Part shown: piece after piece, positions 59,583 to 64,000 of the stretch
Layout: each line of letters opens with the position of its first letter
How positions within the stretch are numbered: position 1 is the stretch's first letter
NCBI GenBank assembly: GCA_019055375.1
Contig: JAHQIW010005558.1
Span: forward strand, 1 to 64,000
DNA: 64,000 nt
From: Parelaphostrongylus tenuis
Taxonomy: Eukaryota; Nematoda; Chromadorea; Rhabditida; Metastrongylidae
Reading direction: 5' to 3'
Notes under the pieces: generated by a model
Database searches by the model: none
Told to the model about the DNA's origin: nothing
The model's input: only the letters and a program-made list of their open reading frames with translations
Translations under genes and position numbers: made by a program

Positions 59583-60535
59583 TGCGTAAATTCAGCAAAA
59601 GACATTTCAGAATGATTAATCCACTTATGGGATTCTTTGTGCTGTAGCTTTACATGATCATCGAATAAGAATGTCATTCAAGTGCTGTATATTCAGAGGA
59701 ACGTGTAGAATGTTGCATCATAGTGTGTTAACCGAGATTCTTGAAAGCTCTGTGAACCAGCCGATTTTGAAGATGTACGCGCAAAAATTGATCGGAAGGA
59801 AACGCGAGCGCTTTTAACTGGAGAAAACATTTATTACTCGACGAAAATGTTAGTGGGAAAAGAAGTGAAGACAACAATATAGTGAATGAAAAGCAGTAGT
59901 AGCAAAATTGTGCAAAATACTCATATTCTACATAAACATAGTAACGTGCCCCTTGAGCACTATTTGAAGGCGAATAGTTAAATATACGTCGTAAAACGGT
60001 AACATTCCATAAGCTGAACTTTGTGCAGGACATTACGTGTTAACCCCTGGAGCACACAGTGACTTTTTACTCGACAAGAGCAGAATTGTGCGCCGAACGC
60101 AGCGCGTCACAATGATAATGCGGTAGTTCCCCGATTTGGCGTGCGCAGTTGAAGCTTGTGATTCAATGGGATAATGTTCTCAGATGCGTCGCTAACGTTT
60201 TCAGAGCGGTATATTTGTGCCAGAGAAGTTTAACACTTCGGATTTGGGTTTCAGGTTGTGGAAATTTGAAATAGAACATGCTTAAGGTTAGAATGAAGCT
60301 GTATAAAAGCTATATCTTTACTAAAACGATGCAGCGCGGTGTTTTTCATAGATTTATAGAGCCACAAACTCATATCTTTAAGAATAGAGGAGCTGGCACC
60401 ATATGCCTGGAAACTAGCTCTAACAGTCAGGTGTGAAAAGAAAAAGCACATCTCAATGGACGGATGCACATCAACACGATTTAAACGATACTGTAATTAT
60501 AATACGTCGAAATTACGCATGGTATTCGATTGTTG
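59583..60535. other. No gene seen downstream of copy B
   Basis: No AATAAA close to the stop is evident; AATAAG occurs near 59665. The minus frame at 59728-60033 (101 codons) and minus frame at 60251-60469 are unrecognised; part of the latter lies beyond the RTE 3' end. Confidence 0.4.
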
Positions 60536-60539
60536 ATGA

Positions 60540-61435
60540 TTTAAATAGAAATTGTCATCATCTGTACACCTGCCGTCCCCTTGATCGTCAAGTGACTCTT
60601 ACGAGCACCAGCAACACTTCCATTTTTCCTTATCGCATACAGGAGTAGCCCAGTGGGTCTTTCTCGCTCTAGAGGCTCCTGAGAATCATATCTTCTATGC
60701 CTTTCGTGAGGAAATCGGAACTACGGGTCAGTGGCCTTTCTGTTAAGCGTTTGATATCCCGAGGAATCCGGTCGGTAACGGACCTCGTTCATCGGTTGTG
60801 TTGACGTGCATCGCGTGCCCAGCCCCTTAATTTAATATCCTGGCTTGTAGAACAGCGTTCCTGATCTTCGATTTCATGTAGGTCTAAACTTCGGATCCTT
60901 TCTCTCATTTGCAAGACACGGGACGCTTCTAGCATCGAGCTTTCGACTGTGCGTTCACACTCTGCTTACGTAGCGACCACGTTTCTAGTGCATACGTTAG
61001 TGCACACATAACTGACGAGTCGGAAAGGTGGACACGGAGTCGGATGTTCTTTGTTCTCTTCACTACATCCTCAATGCACTTAAATGCTTCCCAAACAGCT
61101 CGTTTCCTCCTGCTCAACTCTGGAGTTAGGTCGTTCATTAGGTTGATTTCAGATCCAAAATAGACGTAACCGGAGCATTCGAAGATTTCCGTTCCGTTGA
61201 GCATGAATGGCACATTTAAATCCCATCCGTTCCTCATTAACATCGTTGTCGTTAGATTTAGTTGAGGACCAATTATTTCACAGGCGTCGTGAAAGTCGGC
61301 TACCATTCGTTCCGCTTGGCTGATGCTTGTTGTTATGAAGACGATATCATCAGCAAAGCAAATATGGTTTAAATTATCATCAGTTGTCGAAAATACAGCC
61401 TCCGGAGTTAGAGATGGGAAAATCAAACACATTAA
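60540..61435 (-). mobile_element. RTE-type non-LTR retrotransposon, RT end and 3' region
   Basis: The minus frame 60929-61432 begins in the RT catalytic region: CFADDIVFITTSISQAERM (FADD box), then GPQLNLTTTMLMRNGW, then NDLTPELSRRKRAVWEAFK and ALTYALETWSLRKQ. These match nematode RTE reverse transcriptase motifs in order. Downstream in other frames (60929 to about 60560) come AGHAMHVN-, RKTHWAT- and DDQGDGR-like blocks, the usual C-terminal end. The upstream boundary is abrupt near 61435, consistent with 5' truncation. There are frameshifts downstream, so it is inactive. Confidence 0.75.
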
Positions 61436-61452
61436 GATGACGAGATGACCAT

Positions 61453-61910
61453 CTACATGATTTTGCCGATGCCGTAGTCATAATATACGGTAAACTACGT
61501 ACAACCTTTGTGGATTGTCAATCCAATTAATCTTTCCCGCAAATATTCTTATATCGAATGTCTTTAGTCATCGAAATCTTTGTTCAAAGCGATATTTGTA
61601 GTCGGCGTGAAGAACGGCAGCACAATTTTAATGTACGGTAATCGTAGCAAGCCGTAATTACATACGACCCTGGTGAATAATGATCAAGTAGCTCTAATTC
61701 CTTTTTGTCAAAGATAGTTGTCGCAATCTCTCTTAAGAACGATGATTCTCTTTGACATGAAGGAAGAACACTGGCATGATTTAGATAGATACGGTAGTCG
61801 TAGCATACCGAAACTACGTAGGGCCTTGGTATTGCCGATCCAATTAGTCTTGTTCGCAAATATCTTTCTGTCGGATTTAGCTGTACATCAAAATCTTTGT
61901 TATGAACTGT
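61453..61910. repeat. Three diverged tandem units of about 160 bp
   Basis: Units begin at about 61453, 61620 and 61774, each with a GTAGTC or GTAATCGTAGCA-like core followed by an ACTACGTA/ATTACATACG block. Units 1 and 3 also share CCAATTAATCTT.. / CCAATTAGTCTT.. and GAAATCTTTGTT / AAAATCTTTGTT. The minus frame 61584-61859 therefore shows repeated YVV..CYDYR-like words. Not a recognised satellite. Confidence 0.5.
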
Positions 61911-62795
61911 GGCTGCGATGGACGAGTCTTGGAATCAAGTAGAATAGAGTAGAATAGCTCTAAATACGCCAAGAACTGCAACTATCACTTCCTAAGCGCT
62001 TTCTTTCTGCGCTACAACTTTGCTAGTAGAGGAGTGAGGCTATAGTGCACTCAGAAGTTCTGTGGTCCCTTTATTGAGAATTCATATGTTTTTCTTTGCC
62101 TATTTATCTAATCATTTCAATTAGTTTTCATAGTGCCTCCACTTCATGGTGCGGATCCCAATGCGTCTAGAATTCAGTTCGTTTTTTGCCCTCTTCTCGA
62201 ATGTCATAGAATACTGCTTGGGCGAGTTTCTTTGCATTCTCAAGGATAGCCTTGCACTGGCATACTTTAGGGCATTCGATGTTAACTGCCGGAGAGTGTT
62301 AGGTTGGCGCTCGACTCCACGCGTTTCTCAACAAACATCACAACCACTCGGCTGCGACGTCTCTTCTCCCTTAGCGAGGTTTTTATTTCCCTGTTATTTT
62401 AGAGAGTTTAACATGTATTCCTGCAATTAATCGATTCTCATACTCGATTCATTTCCTCGCATTCACTCTCCACAGGGGTTTTCGACAATTTCTTTTGTCG
62501 CTTTAACTGCTTCATGAGGATTCTGTCATCTGAATGAACGTCCTAGAATGCTGGTTGAGACGGTTCTCCTTTCAATCTGAGAAGTTTCATCGGTTCGCTG
62601 ACTGCTTGCAAGAGAGTAATGGGGATAGTGTCGAGCGAGTATCTCGCTCACTGTTGACCTTCGGCACTAACCTTTTGTCTATTCCCCATTTGATCTATTA
62701 ACTTTTTCTTCAAAGAGCCGGCGTAAAGTTATTCACAATACACTTTGTCCAACACAAATATTTTGGCCAATTTTTACTGGCTTCTAATTTGTTTT
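61911..62795. other. No supported gene
   Basis: The plus frame 62146-62430 (94 codons) is open with no family motif. Nothing else is recognised. Confidence 0.4.
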
Positions 62796-62799
62796 GCCA

Positions 62800-63060
62800 T
62801 TCGTTTCGAGTGTTTTCCTAGACCACGCTCGAATTTTGATATGTCTCCCAATTACTTCTGAACCCGACATGTGGTCTGTTATGACCACTTATACATGCAA
62901 TATACGCGTGTTTCGGCCTTGCAGCCTCATCAGGTAAGGGAGTTTTCTTTGAAAAAGAGGAGCTAAAACGAAGGGCGCTGTGCAACTGACGAGGCAGTCA
63001 AGGCACTGTATAAGTGTCCATGACAGACCACATGCATGGCTCAAAATTAGTAATTCAGGC
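62800..63060. repeat. Palindromic hammerhead-bearing repeat, copy H7
   Basis: The left end TTTCGAGTGTTTTCCTAGACC and right end GACCACATGCATGGCTCAAA match the other copies. The plus arm has CTGACGA (62986-62992) but no GAAA. The minus arm carries an intact core (separate entry). Confidence 0.6.
62903..62933 (-). ncRNA. Hammerhead ribozyme-like core, copy H7
   Basis: On the minus strand: CTGATGA, stem II GGCT-GCAA-GGCC (four pairs including one U-G, with a GNRA tetraloop), GAAA, then C-ACGC-GTA. Catalytic bases, stem II and cleavage triplet are all present. Stem I next to the core is not complementary, so self-cleavage as a monomer is doubtful. Confidence 0.5.
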
Positions 63061-63660
63061 ATATTTGTTTTATTTATATTTTTTGGTTAGCATTGTTTTC
63101 AAAATGTACTTTATCATATCTATCCTCTTCGGGATCGTGGACTTACCTCGCATCTCCAGCGTTGGGCTGGACCATCTGCTCCACTTCCCCTGCATCTCAG
63201 ACCTCTAGTCGTGTATCGTGCCGTCACTTGCGAGGCCGTTAGGTAAGCACCCAGACAAATCTGTGCCCGCATATGTGGATGCCTGTCCGCGTTCCCACGA
63301 GAAGCGACGCCGCCATTACAGTAGCCAAGTAGGATTTGACGTCGCGCGGTGGACATCAAAGTGACTCCCATGGTCTTCAAATGGTCAGTACTCATGAGAT
63401 ATTACTCGTTTACATTTGTACATTACTTTTCGTCTGGCATACAGTCTGTTTATTTATATGTTCACAACGATTATTCTATTTACTTATCCTTTTTATCTAT
63501 GCCTAAGAGAGTTGTGTGGAAACAAGAATTCGATCTAAGACGAGAGTTGAACCCGAGTTCCACCCATATCAGGTACGCATGCTGACCACCAAGGCACCAT
63601 TTTCGACATTACTTATTCCTCAATTTCCCTATTATAGCTAAATAAAAAAATCCTTAGGCG
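63061..63660. other. No supported gene; repeated GC-rich block
   Basis: The block at 63295-63352 (GACGCCGCCATTACAGTAGC) recurs at 563-616. Frames at 63120-63395 (minus) and 63349-63585 (plus) are unrecognised. Confidence 0.4.
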
Positions 63661-63664
63661 TTGG

Positions 63665-63925
63665 TCAATCCGTGAGGGATGTGCCATGCATTCGTCCTCA
63701 ATTTTCAACTTCGTTTGGAGTGTGAACGCATATCTGACCATTACAATGACTCGAGGTGACCTCCCGCTGCACCGACTTATTGCTGATACTCTCAGACAAG
63801 TATGAGGCTAATCTAATACTAATTTGCCGACTTCAGAGAGTGCTAGCTTGGTGGAGCCATGAGGCGAGATTGAACCATTGACCTACGCAGGGCGCCATTA
63901 ACCACTGCGCCAGATGGGCGCCAAC
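63665..63925 (-). repeat. tRNA-derived SINE, copy 2
   Basis: The minus-strand head, about 63860-63925, reads GGCGCCCATCTGGCGCAGTG, then GGTTAATGGC, and a B box GGTTCAATCTC, typical of a tRNA-derived pol III promoter. The body runs down to about 63665 and aligns with 16885-17152. Confidence 0.58.
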
Positions 63926-64000
63926 AACGTGAATACTTCTTCTAAAACACCGCATCTTTTAAAGGAGAGAGATTCTCAAATTTTTCTAATGTATTATGGT

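Noticed and set aside
1..64000. CRISPR arrays, bacterial operons or prophage
   Set aside because: No regular short direct repeats with unique spacers, no ribosome binding sites with compact gene order, and clear spliceosomal introns; the DNA is eukaryotic.

Overview
The window looks like accessory genomic DNA from a nematode, most probably a clade V (strongylid, hookworm-like) parasite. The pointers are short GT..AG introns, a nematode-style secreted gene family, RTE-type non-LTR elements, Penelope-like elements (PLEs) with GIY-YIG endonucleases, mariner and piggyBac relics, and many tRNA-derived and palindromic repeats. Nothing prokaryotic is present. The organism call is inference from these families, not a database match. 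Most open frames in the window are chance or transposon-derived. Only one multi-exon gene reads through intact.

Genes. The clearest genes belong to one small secreted-protein family with a signal peptide, mature start CGTLPGG, middle blocks VFDVLEQQGRAAG and GNTVTT, and C-terminal block MWQSVVNRVLRM. Copy A (minus, 11200-13164) is intact: five exons, 229 codons before the stop. Copy B (plus, 56305-59582) has the same five exons and intron phases but carries a one-base deletion in exon 3. Copy D (minus, about 25030-28125) is a full-length five-exon relic. C (2768-3135) and E (44656-45013) are relics of exons 4 and 5. Intron 3 is recognisably shared by A, C, D and E, and receptor-like sequence precedes both A and D, so the family spread by segmental duplication. 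No other gene could be named with confidence.

Mobile and repeated DNA. Six PLE fragments (9.4-10.5, 29.6-30.8, 34.2-35.3, 35.9-36.6, 48.8-49.2 and 50.3-50.8 kb) show reverse-transcriptase and/or GIY-YIG remains; two are fold-back (inverted) copies. Two RTE 3' fragments lie at 45.9-46.3 and 60.5-61.4 kb, a piggyBac transposase relic at 38.7-40.0 kb, and mariner relics at 31.4-32.2 and 46.9-47.1 kb. Other repeats are a tRNA-derived SINE (16.9-17.15 and 63.67-63.93 kb), tRNA-like palindromes (21.96-22.47 and 41.6-41.74 kb), a 0.7 kb direct repeat (21.2-21.9 and 37.6-38.3 kb), and several inverted or tandem repeats.

Most interesting observation. A dispersed, often palindromic repeat (seven copies) carries hammerhead-ribozyme-like cores with matching stems I, II and a minimal stem III. 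The best copy lies in sense orientation inside intron 2 of gene B. A second hammerhead-like motif recurs at the 3' ends of the PLE fragments. Together they suggest a PLE/retrozyme-like family of self-cleaving RNAs active in this genome's past.
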